Of a stretch of DNA of 64,000 bases, positions 12,801 to 27,800 are shown one piece after another. The notes under the pieces were generated by a model. The model was not told where the DNA came from, ran no database searches, and worked only from the letters and a program-made list of their open reading frames with translations. The translations under genes were made by a program, and so were the position numbers. How positions within the stretch are numbered: the first letter of the stretch is position 1; every line of letters begins with the position of its first letter. Source of the stretch: Cyclina sinensis (Eukaryota; Mollusca; Bivalvia; Venerida; Veneridae); the NCBI GenBank assembly GCA_012932295.1, contig JAAONU010000013.1:3208603-3272602 (forward strand). Direction: 5' to 3'.

Positions 12801-15800
12801 TTGAGAATAGATAATCACTTTTCATGCTTATGCAATGTTTTGTGTCGCAAGGGAGGAAGCACTCAACATACAAAAATGTGTTGCTCTGATGGTCAGGGTC
12901 AAAGATATGTCTGATAATCATGGGCTATATAAAAGCAGTACATAATTATGCTATATACTATATGCTTCAGTTTATTTATCTTCAGTACCTGGGTTGCCCA
13001 TATGACTGACACCCCACTGATGAGTTGTGTTATTAGCTCACCTGTCACGTAGTGACAGAGTGAGCTTTTCTGATCACCTTTTGTCCGTCGTCCGTCGTCC
13101 GTCCGTCAGTCCGTCCGTCCGTCCGTCCACAATTAGTTTGTTAACACTCTAGTGGTCACATTTTTGCCTCAATTGTCATGAAACTTGGTCAGGATGTTTG
13201 TCTCATTGATATCTCGAACGAGTTCGAACATGGGTTATCAGGGTTGGAAAACTAGGTCACAGAGCCCAAATATAGAAAAACCTTGTTAACACTCTAGAGG
13301 CTACTTTTTCAGTCCAAATATCCTGGAAATTTGTCAGAAAGGTTGTTTTGATGATTTGTAGCTCAAGTTCAAATATGGGTCATCTGGGTTCAAAAACTAG
13401 GTCACAGAGCCCAAAAATAGAAAAATCTTGTTAACACTCTAGAGGTTACATTTTCAGCCCAAATAATCTGGAAATTTGTCAGAAAGGTTGCTTTGACAAT
13501 TTCTAGGTCAAGTTCGAATATGGGTCATCTGGGGTCACAAACTCGGTCACAGAGCCCAAATATTGAAAAACCTTGATTACACTCTAGAGGTTACATTTTC
13601 AGCCCAAATAATCTGGAAATTTGTCAGAAAAGTTGCCTTGAGGATTTCTAGATCAAGTTCGAATATGGGTCATCTGGGGTCACAAACTAGGTCACAGAGT
13701 CCAAATATGGAAAAACCTTGTTAACATTCTAAAGGTAGCATTTTCAGTCCAAATAACCTGGAAATTTGTCAGAATGGTTCTATTGATGATTTCTAGCTCA
13801 GTTTTGAATATAGGTTTTCTTGGGTCAAAAACTAGGTCACAGAGCCCGAAAGTAGAAAAACCTTGTTAATGCTCTGGAGGTTACATTTTTAGTCCAAATG
13901 TCCTTGAAATTTGTCAGAAAGATTGTTTCAATGATTTCTAGCACAGATTTGGATATGGGTCATCTGGGATCAAAAACTAGGTCACATGGTCCAAATATGT
14001 AAAAAACTTTTTAACACTCCAGAGATAACATTTTAATTCCAAATAACCTGGAAATTTGTCAGAAAGCTTAATTCTATGGTTTCTAGGTCAAGTTTGAATA
14101 TGGGTCATCTGGAGTCAAAACATCTAGGTCACAGAGCCCAAATATCGAAAAACTTTGTAAACACTCTAGTGGCTACATTTTCAGTCCAAATATCCTGGAA
14201 ATTTGTCAGAAATGTTCTAATGATGATTTCTAGCTCAAGTTCAAATATGGGTCATCTGGGTTCAAAAACTAGGTCATAGAGCCCAAATATGGAAAAACCT
14301 TGTTAACACTCTAGAGGTAACATTTTCAGTACAAATAACCTTGAAATTTGTCAAAGAGATTGTTTTAGTAATTTCTAGGTCAAGTTCGAATATGGGTCAT
14401 CTGGGGTCAAATAACCAGGTCCATAGCAACTTTGTTTAAAGCAGTCATACCCAGGTGAGCGATACAGGGCCATCATGGCCCTCTTGTTTTTAGTTTGTGG
14501 GGAATATATTACAGGGTAAGATCAAGAGAGCACCCCATACCAGAGACACTCCTGGTCCTTTTATACAGCACCAGTTTGAGCTCCGTAGTGTTAGTGGAGG
14601 ATAGGGGGTATGAATTAAAACAGAAGTTTCTCCTAGGATAATAAGAGGTTATGAAAACATTAGTTTGACACTTGTCTGATCCATTGATGATTGTTCAAGT
14701 CATAACAGTGGTGATAATGATTGTTAGACTATGTACACAAGTCATATAATTCCTGTAAGGGAAATTGGCAACTAATTCCAGACACCAGGTGGGCATTAAA
14801 CTTTTGTATAATGCATTTTCTGGCTATGATTAGAAGAATGATTTATTGCACCTCTCTAGATATTATAAATCCTATAATTCAATTTCAATAGTTTGCTTAA
14901 AAACCCAACTACTGAAAAAGGCTTAAGTATAAATCAGACATAGATACAGATCATTGAAATTCAGCAATATCTCAAGAGTTATAAAAAAAATTACGGTGAA
15001 AATTGTTCTTCGAGGATGTTTGGATAGTTACTTTAGAACCCGAGGACTTATGGGTCATGAAGTTTGAAGATAATCAGGATTTCTGATTCTGATGTTGGAG
15101 GTAATGGCGTGTGCTCAGTGCATTGATATTGGTTAATGTAGAAATCACAAAATTTCCTTACAGAACATTTCATAGCTCTGATATAACACACCAAGACTTT
15201 ATGATAAAAACACTCCTTAATAATTATAGACATTTTATTATATCAGTGGTACAATTTTATTGCTGTTAAAGTTTGAATTCTATATGGGTCACTGATTACA
15301 TGTTTTCTTGTATGTTCAAGTACATCATAGTTAAAACCAGACCATCTATGATGTATGTACTGTTGAAAAAAGCAAACTTAAGCTACACGTGCAAAATTAT
15401 GTTAATGTACTTATAAGATTTCTAATCAAATAAACCCTGTCTCAAAAACTGTCTGTCATTTGTGCTAAATCTATGTAAGGAACTGCCAAGGATGCATTGG
15501 TATTCACAGATTCTGGCAATCAATTTTGTACTATTATCTTATGAATATTGTCCTTGAAAAATGACATGTGCAGGAAAATTCTGTTTTAACAACCGTTATT
15601 AGAATTTGATTCAATAATAAACTAAACAGATATTTTGGTGATTGCTTTCTCTTTAGGATGCCTTTGGATTTTGATGCTGTTGCCGCAGCGTTCGAGATTA
15701 ATCTGTTCATTTATTTCTCTAAAACTGTATAACACGAGTCTGTTTGTCTAGGAAACCATTTGCATCGTCTCAGTGTCTCCAAGTTGTCAAATGCATGATG

Positions 15801-18800
15801 GTTTCATAGATATAGCATTTTTTTTGTTCTAAGCTCTTGTTTACCTTGTAGCTGTTAAAATAGCATTGCACTTCCTTGCATTTCTAGGCAGGAAGTTTTT
15901 TATGACACGGTAGGGTAAAAGGAAGAATTTCTTACTTCTTAGCCAAAGAGCGTTTAAGCTCGAAAATGTAATGGAATGAATTTACCTGAATGTAGGAAGC
16001 AGCTGGCAAATCTATCGTCTCTTTGCTTAACAGACAGAAGATGCCTCAAGTCATAACCACAACCATATGACGGCACTTGAAAACCAATCAAAAAACGCAA
16101 AAATAACATAATATGAAGAATGGCAATTGCCAAGTTTTCTAAATTACTCCCCAGAGTTGGCATTCTGTATGAATTTTGGAGAAACTGGTTTTTCGTGCCA
16201 TGCTAAATATTATAGAGTTACGAGGTTTTAATAAGAGGTAATAAGATGTTCCACCTTTTACCTACCTTTGAATTACCTATGGCAATAGAATTAATTCCAT
16301 GGTATTTAAGAAATCGGCAGGTAATCTTTATGATAATGGGAGATTTATGTGCATTTTTTGCCTTACACAAAGTCACTATTTCTTACACCTTCTCCTGTCA
16401 GATAAAAATTGGTGTAATGAACTAAAATCTTAGGAATCTTATCTAACAGGCTTAGGTGTTAAAAGTGTCATATTTGATCTTGAATCCAGGTGAAAAAAGT
16501 TATGAAATAATAGCATAGTCATTTCTAAGTTTTTCTTGTCTGATTTCTACTGATAGGTTGGTTGCCTGGAAGGTGTAAATGGTAAAATGATGTGATCTGT
16601 CTTCGGAAGAAATCTTTTATCTTGATGGAACTGACTCTTAAATCTTTCATTCCAGTTTAAACGTTGATGGATAAATTCTTCCAGTTGTTGACATATTTAC
16701 ACCTCAAAGTTGTTTATAATTCTTTACTTGGCAACTTACTAGTAACATATTAATGGGTGCTTTCAAAGGATCGAGGCCAATAACTTTCTTTTATTTTTAT
16801 TTTTTTTTTTTTTATTATTTTTTTTTTTGTCTGAACTTCTTTAAGAAACACAGAACAGTGTGTAACCCTGGACCGTAGCTTGCCCTGGAATATTATCCTA
16901 AGGTGACCACTTGAAACTCAGATGCTTGCAGAAATGGTACTGTAATTTGGTACTGGTAGATAAGGCAAAATGCTACACTATACAAAATAATACCTAAATA
17001 TGGCAGCAAGTGCTTGGAAATTTTAGAATTCAGAATGAAACATATCTTGATCAATAGCTTTTAATGATGTTATATTAAGAACTATTTGCTTTCTTGTTTA
17101 GCAAATCTGTTCCATTTCAAGATAATATGGTGTATTTGTATAGGGCTGGGTTTTCTGAAAGACAGGTATAAAAGTAAGCACTAGACATTTATTGCTGTGT
17201 TCTGGCAGAAAAATGCAAAAACTCTTAAAATTTGCACTGCATAGGTGTATAGAGTGCATACAAGAATTGTTCACTGTTCTGCGTATCAGTTTAGGAGACA
17301 TAATTTCTTGTGCTTGAATAATTATATTTTCATTATTCTGTGCCAGCATTATAAACATTTATAGCACACACAAAAATGTGACAGTAATACATTTTATCTA
17401 GAATGTTCTTGGTTTTAGTTACATGAATGTGAACTAAATATTTCTGGAGAAAAATCTCAGTCAGCCATCATGAGATCAACAATAACTTTTATTGCAGGGG
17501 GAAAAAAAGGTCTGTCTCAATTTCCTAATGTTAGGAATGATAGTGATGATGTTGTGTTGTGGTAAACCGATGAAAAACGGAAGCTTCAGTCTAAAGCTGT
17601 GTATATCTGAAGCTATGTGTAATCTGGAGTCAGACCATTGGCCAAGTTGGTCTGAAAATCTCGATCAGTCATTCTTTAAGATCAGATCGACTCTTATGTG
17701 GTCATTATTTTTACAAACTAACAGCTAGTTCTTGTTTGAAACCAGACATTAAATTATAATTTTATCACTTGTATGAAGACAGAGAGATTATTAATGTTTA
17801 TGAAAAAAAAATAAATCTCTTACAGACGGCTCAAAACATCTTCTGTAAGAGCAGTTAAATGTAGCAGACATGCATCCGAATTATTAAATAGAATGCATGA
17901 ATGCATTAATGTTCACAAATGGCTTCTTCCAAAGGTCAGTTTTTACAAGATATCTGCCAGAAATTACCATTTTTCAGACCTGAGCGAGAAAATTAGCATC
18001 ACTATCAGAAAGCAGATACTGATGGGTCAGTTTTTTTATGAAATATTGACATCTCCCTTTGATGATTTGATGAATCAATGTCTTCTTGCAAGAAAATCTC
18101 ATAAAATGGTCTCTGAAATTTGTCAATCAATATACATGTATGAATCATATTGCCCCATTACAGAATGTTCCGAAAAACTTGGGCTACAGGCATGCTCAGT
18201 AAAAGTGGATTTGAGAGAATTTCTTTTGGTCATTGATTGTTTGTGTTATTAACTCTTTTTTATCATTTTCTGTTATATACTTTTACCACAAGTAATAAAA
18301 TTACTTTTAAGGTGAAATTTCTATTCACACGCATACAAATTAGACCATTTAAAAAAGGGAGATAATAGGAATACTTGTATTCTGGGGGGGGGGGGGGGAA
18401 AGATTTACATGTTAGATGAAAACCATATAAATTTTAGGGACGAGGAGAATGACTTACCATACATGAATATACATACGTAAGAAAGTTAATTAGAAAGTGT
18501 TAACACTGGAAGCTCAAAATTATTGGAGCACATCATTTGGAACAAACATGTCTAAATTGAGCTGCTACATTGTTCCATATTTGAAAGGCATAGCTGTAAT
18601 GATGAAATAGAAAATTCATTAGAAGTCAGCCACTTTCTGCTTTAAAACAAATAGCGAAACACAAGATTATAATGGACAAAATAATATAATGCTTGCAGTG
18701 ATTATGCTATCAATGTGTTTTAGGCACTTCAGTGGGGAAAACTTGCAGGGGGAAAACTTGAGAATGCTGAGGTAATAGTGTCTGTAAATTAATTGAAAGC

Positions 18801-21800
18801 ATTGTTGTGGCTAAATTGCCCTTTCAAAGACATTATTCCATTAAATGTTGCTGTTTTTGTTTGTTTTTGGTGTGTGGTTTTGTTGTTTTTTTCATTTCAA
18901 CAAATATCCTTACATTTAAGTGCATTTAAAAAATGTCACTTAAGATTTCTAGTGAGAAAAGTCTAGCTGTTAAGACATTTTAAAGTGATTATTTCTTTTT
19001 TGATACCTTTGTCAACAGAGTTGAATTATAAAAAAAACAGTTATGATCCCAGATAAATGCGCTTTGATTGGTTTGGTCACAGGTGCTAAAACTGGAACAG
19101 TTTGATTGACAGTGATCAATTGGTCAGAGGTTTTATTCTGTAACTGCAAAGGCATTAATATTGGGCAATAATAAAGAAGCATCCAAGAACCAGTGAAGGA
19201 TTAAGTTGCCTTCTTTCCTTCTCATAGAAACAGTGATTGATTGCAGCTTACAGTGATTGAAACTTTGATGACGGAATGAAAGAGAGAACTTGACTGTTGC
19301 TCTTTTGCCTAGAACAAGCATTCATTATCTGCTGCTGAATTTTCTCATGTAATTCTTTAGTTTGAGATATTTTGATAGATTTTCTTTGTGAATTGATATC
19401 AGTTTGATGAAAAGGTACTAGCTTTGGCATGGAAATACAAATCAAACAGGCTGACAAATGGTGGTAAAAATGAGAGAACATAATTCTGTATCTGTGTTGG
19501 GGAGTGATTGACTGTTGAAGAAATTGAAGAATTTGTCAGTCAGACACCATGGAGTTTTTGAAAACATTTTTTCAGATAAGAAAAAAAATGCTGATAATCA
19601 ATATTTATAACGACTCAGTCAGACATGATTGATGAATCCTCAGCCGATTCTCATGGAAGTTAGCAGGATATTAATGAAAACGGAATGTTTCTGTAAAAAT
19701 GGTTGTTTTATTTTCAATAACCTGTTTATCAATTAACTTGAATCTCATTACAGACAGGGTAGAAAGAAATGGTACTGGTTAGGTCTTGGCCATTAAAAAC
19801 TATGCTTTTTATTGATACTAGTCTGGCATATAAACACCACTCATATACAGAAAATTACGAGTTACGTCTTATAGAGTAAAGAAGCTTCTAACAAACAAAA
19901 GGGGAATAGCCAGCCTGAAAATTTTCCAGTGTTTGAAGAGGGTATTGCTAGACAACAAGGAAACCTCGTAAGATGTAACCAATCAATGAGAAGTGATCGT
20001 GTGATTGTTCCTTGATACGCAGACAAGTTTCTGGTTACATTTCCATGTCTTCCTTTAAGCCATGCTCACTAAAGATTTTATGGAAATTACACACTTGTTG
20101 AATTGTTGAAGGAGAAAACATGAAAGACCTCTGAATAATATTTACATTTAGTGTTCATTTTAAGATTCCTTTCGATAGGATATAAATTGTAAACATAATG
20201 TCTCTCGTCATGAAATACTAGCTTCCTGTCAGTGAAATGTTTTATGTAAAATAGAGAAGAAAACATTAAGACATTTTTTTGTTTGTGAATAGTTAATGTG
20301 TTGCAGTATGATCAGATGTTTGAACATGTTGCTCTCGGCTTCGCAAGGACTATTTTCAAAAAGACATGTAATATGACTGGACACATACATTACAATAGCA
20401 AACTATTATGAGGCGCACTCTTGGGTGATGCATTCACAGATTTGAGAGGTTAATGGCTTTCAGAATTAAAGACGAAACTAACAATAGCATTAAAAGAGAA
20501 TTGTCCCATCTTGTATGCCTGATAGGCCTTAGATCTTTTTTATTTATATAGAAGCACTAAATGTTTCCCAGCATTGTCTTATAATATATAAAAGTCAGTT
20601 TTAAGCAATTTTTAAGCATTTTGCAAGTCTTTCTCCTAGTCCTTGTGCCTCATTTTTGACTTTTACATACCCGTCATGTCTGCAGTTAGCCTAATTAATT
20701 TAGCGTTGACGGTTTGACCCATTTCATACACTATTTTATCAAAAATTGTCTTGATGTCACTTCGACAAGTCTGTTTAGTTAGACTGGTCTGCAGTTAGCT
20801 GATTTCTTGAAAAGATAAATTTGACCAAAGTCTCATTCATTGCCGTTGAATAGACAAATATGGTCACACAGTGATTTTTCGCAACAGTAATAGAGTCCTC
20901 ATAGAGTGAGTGACACCATTCAGTAGCTTATAGGGTAATTTGTCTTCTGAATGAAATGAAGCTTGATTAATGATGGTAGCAGAGTAGAGTAATGCTATTT
21001 GCATATTGTATTGCATTTAATTATGTTAGACAGTAAATCTGGGAAAGTCTTTTGTATAAGAAACCAGGAAAGTTTCCTGTAGAGGACAGAGCTGTTGAGA
21101 ATTATAGATTAAATCACAGTTGATACAAGGAGGGGACATGTCTAAATTGTTCAGGCTCTTTAGGAGTTTCAGACTTGTTAAATGCTTTCAAAAATCAAGC
21201 AACAGTAAGGGACACCTGTATGATTGCCATTAGTTTCATTAAGTCATAAAAGCATACACACTTAATGGAAGAAATTATCATGTAGGCTTTTGGAATGGGG
21301 CATATAACATTTAGGTGTTGTAAGAGAAAATAAATGCCTTTGTAACTGACTTACATAAATGTCACTTGATCTTATAAGAAGGTTTTAACATTTACTGTTA
21401 TGATAGAGGGTGTGGATAGATTTGTTACTCTATGCAAAGCGGCATGTTCTCATTAAATCAGTTAATATTGTAATAATAATAACATAAACATTTTTGATGT
21501 GTTAGTAACAGTGTTTTTCTTTCAGAAATGATGAAATGATTATTTGTTGATAACTGACTAATTTCTTGTCACGATATGATAAGAAATAAAGTATTATGTA
21601 AGAGAATTGTCCAAATGGTATGATACTTTAGGAGAAGATCAGTGGATCAATAGTAACTGACTGTGACACTCAGCTTGAAGTCAAGGGATCAGGAGTGACG
21701 TTACTGAATAATTGTCCTTTGGATACGATGTACCAGTAAGTTGAACCAAGGTCTCATGTATCGAGTTACTATGTCACTGATCATGCATAAGAACGTGTGT

Positions 21801-24800
21801 CTTGCACTATCCCTCCCACAACATAAGCATACTTAACTCCACGGGAAATTGGTTATATATGCAGCAAAGTGTATATTTCAAATAGTATTAGAAAATACAT
21901 GGTGTAACTAATGAATCCTCAGTGATATTCCAAGATGAGACAAAAGGTTTTAAAGGCCAAGAGCACGACATAACCAACAAATGAATGTAGCATGGCAGGA
22001 ATTTTATCTGTATAATATATAGGGCTCAGTTTATCACTATCATTAATTCACACTAAATGCCAAATAGAAAGTTTTTAAATAAAAGTTGTGTAATTTGGAG
22101 AGTGACCTGCAGCTGTGAGCAAGGGTGTGAAATTGAGAACTTGAATTGATCTAAAGTGACAGTAAATCTACCTGACAGTGATCAGATTAGTTCAAATCTA
22201 GCTGCTTTCTTGACTGAGATGGGGTAAGCTTATAACACATAGCAAAGCCCTTTTTTCCCTCCACTAATATGATTTTCGGGATTTAAGATTTTTTTTTTTG
22301 TTTCATAATTTCAAATTTAGGATTTTTTGTTCATGATTATTGTTCTCACTGTAACAAAAAAATATAAATGTATGAAAATAATTCAAGTAAAGTTTGGAAA
22401 TTGTTTAAAAATTGTGGACCATCTTCATGTACACCTAGCTCATAATAATTAATTCTTCTGTTGTATTAAACTTGTATTTTCAATTTTGAATATAAGTTTA
22501 ATTGGTAATAAATCTTGGTTATAATAGATCAAATGTTTTAGAGCAAATATATGACAAATGTGCAGGAATCGTAGGAGGTTTTTCTCATTTGTCTGATCTA
22601 AATTGAAAGGTATTTATCATAATGTTCATTTGTGAACCGGGAGCAGACCTTGATAAGTAAAAGAGTATAGCAATTTTTCAGTTAATCAGAAAATCTTACA
22701 TTTGATTAAGATATTTAGCAAATATTAGGGACATTGAGAAATGGTAGATTTGAGTTTACACCATTTAAGATGGTGACATGTTGATTACAGTAATTGATAG
22801 ACGTTTATATAATTACATTGCCTATAGAATGTGATATTTGAGGCGTAGAGTGACTTGTCATCGGCGGGACTTACACAGGACGCTTTTGTCACAGCACTTA
22901 CTCCTCATTGTGAAAAATAATACATCTCAGACCACTCGCTTTGTAATTAACTCAAGTCATTACACTGGTTCTGGTTTCATTCACTTTTCATTCAATGATT
23001 TATTTTCATCATTGAAAGCAATCTACAGCGTGTCAGAGGATTTTTTAAATGATATTTAATTGGTTAGATTAGAAATATAAACAGAAAAGTTCTGTTGCAT
23101 GCACTAAATACAATAGAAGTGTTTTATTTCTTAGGCCATATTGTTACTCTGTCACATAGCATTATTCTAATGTTTCTTGTTAAACACTTGCCAAAGTCAG
23201 AAGGAAAAAAAATATGAATAAATGTAATATAAAACTTCCACACTGAAACTCTAAGGCTTTTCAAAAGTTACATTGACTTAAATTGGCTCCTCTGACTGTT
23301 ACTTCTGCAGTGTGAAGGCTAAGCCTAAATATTTGATGGACAAATTTTTACATAACTTAGCCAAAAACTTGAAAACAGTTATTGGAAAATTTTAGAAATA
23401 GAATTTACCAACTAGTACTATAGAAATTATAGCTCTTTGGGCCTGTTTCTGGTTTATCATTTAACTTGGGTAATATTCCACAGAAATTTTATATTTCATT
23501 CTTGTTTATTGTATGTGAACTGAAATGTAAAAATTAAGTTTGTCTGGCCTTATACAGTAATTAAAATCTTTTAGAATTAAATTGTCATAAAGGTACAACA
23601 TGTGTTAACATAACAACAGCTTGTGGGGATTCAGATGCTTTGGATTTTTTGTTGTCTTTCTGTATTGTCAAGATCATGTTTGAATAATGATTATTTACAT
23701 AACGTCAGTTGGTCAGGTAATTTTTCATATTGTTTGTTCACCTGTCAGTTTTTCTGTCTGTTACATCAACATTAAATCATTTATCTGGTTTATGATATAT
23801 GTGAGGTTTTATAAAAGAGAACACTTAGGCAATTTCAGACAAAATAGAGAACTAACTGTTTTATCTCAATGTTGAATAAATCTTTTGGTAATCTGTTATT
23901 GAAATCATTAAGTTGGCTGATTATATCTCAAGCAATCAAAAGATATGTACATGCTGGAATTTACCTGTGAGTTAACTGTTTGGGCACTTGAAAAAAATAA
24001 GTGTGTTTTATTCTGTTGCTAGGTAACAGTGGTGGAACTGAAGGAATTGCTCATAAATGTCAGACAGACAGATATTAACTCATGCTTACTGCAGAATGTA
24101 TACTCATTGTCCCTTTCCATCCCTGAGTTGTTAATCTGTTCAGGGCTGTATAATCCAGAGATTTATGAAGGGTTCTTACCTTCTTCCACTTTTCTATATA
24201 GATTACCTCCACCTAAATCTATCTGTGCTTCAGCCCCATAACAACTATCTGGAAATGCTTACATTTGTAGGACACAGACTTTTTGTATACTGAAAACAAC
24301 ATCATCTCACATTGTAGCTTTGTTCAGATGGTTTTAAGACTTTCTCTCACAGTGCTGAAGATATGACTGTCTTCTCTAAATATTATCTTCAAGTGGTTTA
24401 AATAAAGAAAGGTTGGGACCTTATGGTGTATCAATGTTGGCTACCACCTTATGGTTCATACTCAAGGATTCTGTTTGTTTGTTTTGGGGTTTAACGTCGA
24501 TTTCAACGTATAGGTTATATCTCGGTGGTCAGTCCACCTAACCAGTTTTCCTGGATAACTAACCAGTAATTGCCAATTTCTCCACAAGTGACTGACTACT
24601 GTTCCCACATGATCTACTCTTAATCAGCGGTGACAAATGAACATTAGACACAATGTCTGAGATCAAATGTCACGGAGAAATTTTGCCCTGCCCAGGGGTC
24701 GAACCAACGACCGATGGATTACTAATTCAGTGCTCTACCTATTGAGCTAAGCGGGCGGGCTTCAAGGATTCTATAATATACAAAAAAAGCTTTTATTAAG

Positions 24801-27800
24801 TATATAAATGTTGTCTGTGGTCACTGGCTTTCAAAATGAGAAATGAGAATAAAGTGAAACTCTCATTATCATTATTAATTATTCCTAAGTTATGTTTTAC
24901 ACATGTACATGACCATTTAGAAATAATGAAACATAGTAATGATCGTATCTTGGTCATTAGAAACTTGTTTTTTTATGACAGACACAGTTATTTAGTTTAC
25001 AGAAGCAATTTGTCTAAAGTTCAGTTTTACCAGTGACTTCTGTATACATTAATGACATGACACTTCAGAATGTTGAAATTGATGTCAAAAATGAGCTCAG
25101 TGTTGTATAGAGCTTGTTAGAACTTTGAGATGATTTTTAGAATTTTGTTATTTCATGAGAATGTTCAGTTTATCTTCTGTAATGACTTCACAGACATAAT
25201 TAGATAGTTTTATTATTATACAAACCCTTTGCTTGAAGTTGTACAATGAAGAAGAACATTGTTAAGTTAAATAATGTACCTACAGCTGTGACAAAAAATA
25301 AAGTTGAACAAAAACCCAAATTCATTTAAAATCTAGGAAAATATTTCTGTATAAAAAATTTTTAAAAAGAGGAACAAAGAAAAGATAAAACATGTGGCTT
25401 TGATAGAATGTTTCACAAGTAAGTGAACTAAATCTGAAACATTTAGCAGTGTATGACAAAATTAAATTTGGGGGGTGGGGGAGTTATTTACTTTGGTGAA
25501 AATTATAATGAATTTTTACTGCATGGTGTTATATATTTTTCTGCAGCTTGCTCAAGAGCAGGTTTATTAAATGCAATGAAAACTTAACTGTTAAATGGTA
25601 AATCTGGGGCTAGTTAATTTCATCAAGTTATTCTTTTATTTTAAATGAAGATTAAACTTTGAATGTCTATTCCGGACTCTTCAGTATGATAGCAACATTC
25701 ATGTGTCAAAGATACACTCCTTGTGGTATCTTATATTCTGATGAATGGCTGCCAGTTTGACACCGTCAGAACTATAGTTACAGATTATCAAGATGAAATA
25801 TGTACTGCTGCATACAATGCCTTCTGGATGAAGTGAATCTATGCATGCGTCATTACTGTTATATCATTACTATAAAACAAAATGTATCAGTGGGGCAATT
25901 GATTGAAATGGCAAATAGGAATATTTTTGATATAAATCAAACAAAGTTCATGAATTTTGAAGCAGATTCATCTAATGGATACTTTGCCAAGTGCAGTGTC
26001 TGTTAAATTAATTTGCAATTTGCCAAGAATTTGCCAGGCTCTACACTTGATACCACCCTCAGATTATCATGAATGAATATTCCAAAATAAGTCAAAGAAA
26101 TCAAAGGTCAAAACATTGGTGCTATATAAAACCTTTACAGGTCATGTAATTTTGAGTGGAAGATAACTCTGTTAAGAGGAGAATTTTTAAGCTGCAGAAA
26201 GGGGAGACAACTAACGAGGATGTGGTTTCTTTATTTTGTCTAAGAACAGACATAATTAGAAAAACAAGTGTGTGAAAATTGTTTTAACTTGGAACCCCAA
26301 GGTAATATAAAAAGGATGAAGTACAGATGTTGAATTAATTTGCACAGTACTTGGGGGCCATTGCATATGGAAAGGATTCTTTTAGGGATGGGTTTTGTTC
26401 CATTGAGAATAAAAGTGGTTTTGATTAGAGCATATTATAAAAGCTTTTACATGTGAAGAGATCCTGGACTGACACATGCATTTTACTGCTGTGTTTTAAG
26501 TAACTGGTCAAGAAAAAGAGAACATGTTCAATTAAACATGAAATTTACTTTCCCCATAGAAATACAGAGGTGAAAACAACTTGTTAACAATTTATTGTTA
26601 TTTCAGAAGTGATTTCCAAAGGTGTGCATTTCATTAAAAGCCGTTGTTTTATTACATAGCAAACATTTTATTGGGGTGAGGGGGCTAATTTAGACTGTTG
26701 GCAGGGGCTATAATCACTGTGGATTTATGAAGTCATTACAGTAATTGGATGTTAGTGAAAAACAGTGTTACCTACATTAATAGCAGTGAAAATTACACCT
26801 GTGTGCTATTTATACAGATAATTGGCATATCTTTTCTTGTTATTGTAGGAACTAGTTTTTTGGTACATGGTAGAAACACAATAGCAAGGCAGAAATCATG
26901 TTCCATTCTTCAAATCATTAATTATTTTATCTGAGACAGACGGTGTAAAATGAATGCATTTTTCACAAGTTTTGATTATATTAAAACTAACAAAAAGAAG
27001 ATTAAGTTATATCACTTGATTAAAATTTTCACTTTACATTTTATACAATTAAATGGAAAAAAAATCATTTTTAGGAATGAGGTTTTCATGTGAGATAGCA
27101 TCGTTCTGAAATTAAATTGTTTTTAAATGAAGTCAGTCATCGATACATTAACAGGTTGATGGATGATGGTGTTATTTTAATTCAACCAATATGTGTCACC
27201 TGTAGCCATAGTGACAGCTGCTGTCCCAAACTAATCATGATAATCAAGGTTACACATTTTTAAAACAGAATTTTTAAAATTTGTTTTTAAATGCTTTACC
27301 ATTTTATATTTTACCAAATCTATTGAAGCCTCACTGGTCCAGTTATTAAGTATTTTTCTGATAATCATTTAAGGATCTTCTAAAATCATGTATGGGTATC
27401 AAAATGTAGTGTTTAGACAGTATTATGAAATCTGTTTTGCATCTCTATTTGCAGGTGCATCAGTATTTTCGTGCCTTACCCGAGGAGAAAGTGCCATACC
27501 TGAATAGTATTGGTGAGAAATACCGTGTCCGCCAGTTGCTACAACAGCTACCACCACATGACAATGAGGTCCGCTACTGTAACAGTCTGAGCGAGGAGGA
27601 GAAACACGAGTTACGTATGTTCAGTGCTCAGAGAAAACGGGAATCTCTGGGACGGGGAAATGTGCGGCCACTCCCACTTACGATGCAAGGAGGAGTATGC
27701 GCTAAGGTTTGTTTCTACAGTCTTCAGACATCTATTAAGCTTTTTTTTATTATTAAGAATGAGTTTTCAATTCTCTTACATTTGTAGATCGAACGTTATT

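Larger units (their letters stand above)
6841..27454 (+). other. 20.6-kb Prickle intron within the PET domain
   Basis: Bounded by donor GTAAGC (6841) and acceptor TTTGCAG (to 27454). Apart from the elements listed separately (nested SINE/Helentron-like element about 12985-14632, block 21520-21936, SINE 24473-24761, exon echo 25521-25575) it is AT-rich with no recognisable coding sequence. It includes a homopolymer of 15 G at 18384-18398 and T-rich runs near 16797-16828. Open frames of up to 121 codons (for example 8111-8476 and 17893-18252) lack any family signature and are treated as chance. Confidence 0.85.

Noticed and set aside
13080..13128. GTCC microsatellite as a separate feature
   Set aside because: It is an integral part of the hairpin-ended element and recurs at the same place in copy 2.
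17893..18252. 119-codon open frame in the Prickle intron
   Set aside because: No family signature and normal intronic composition; treated as chance.
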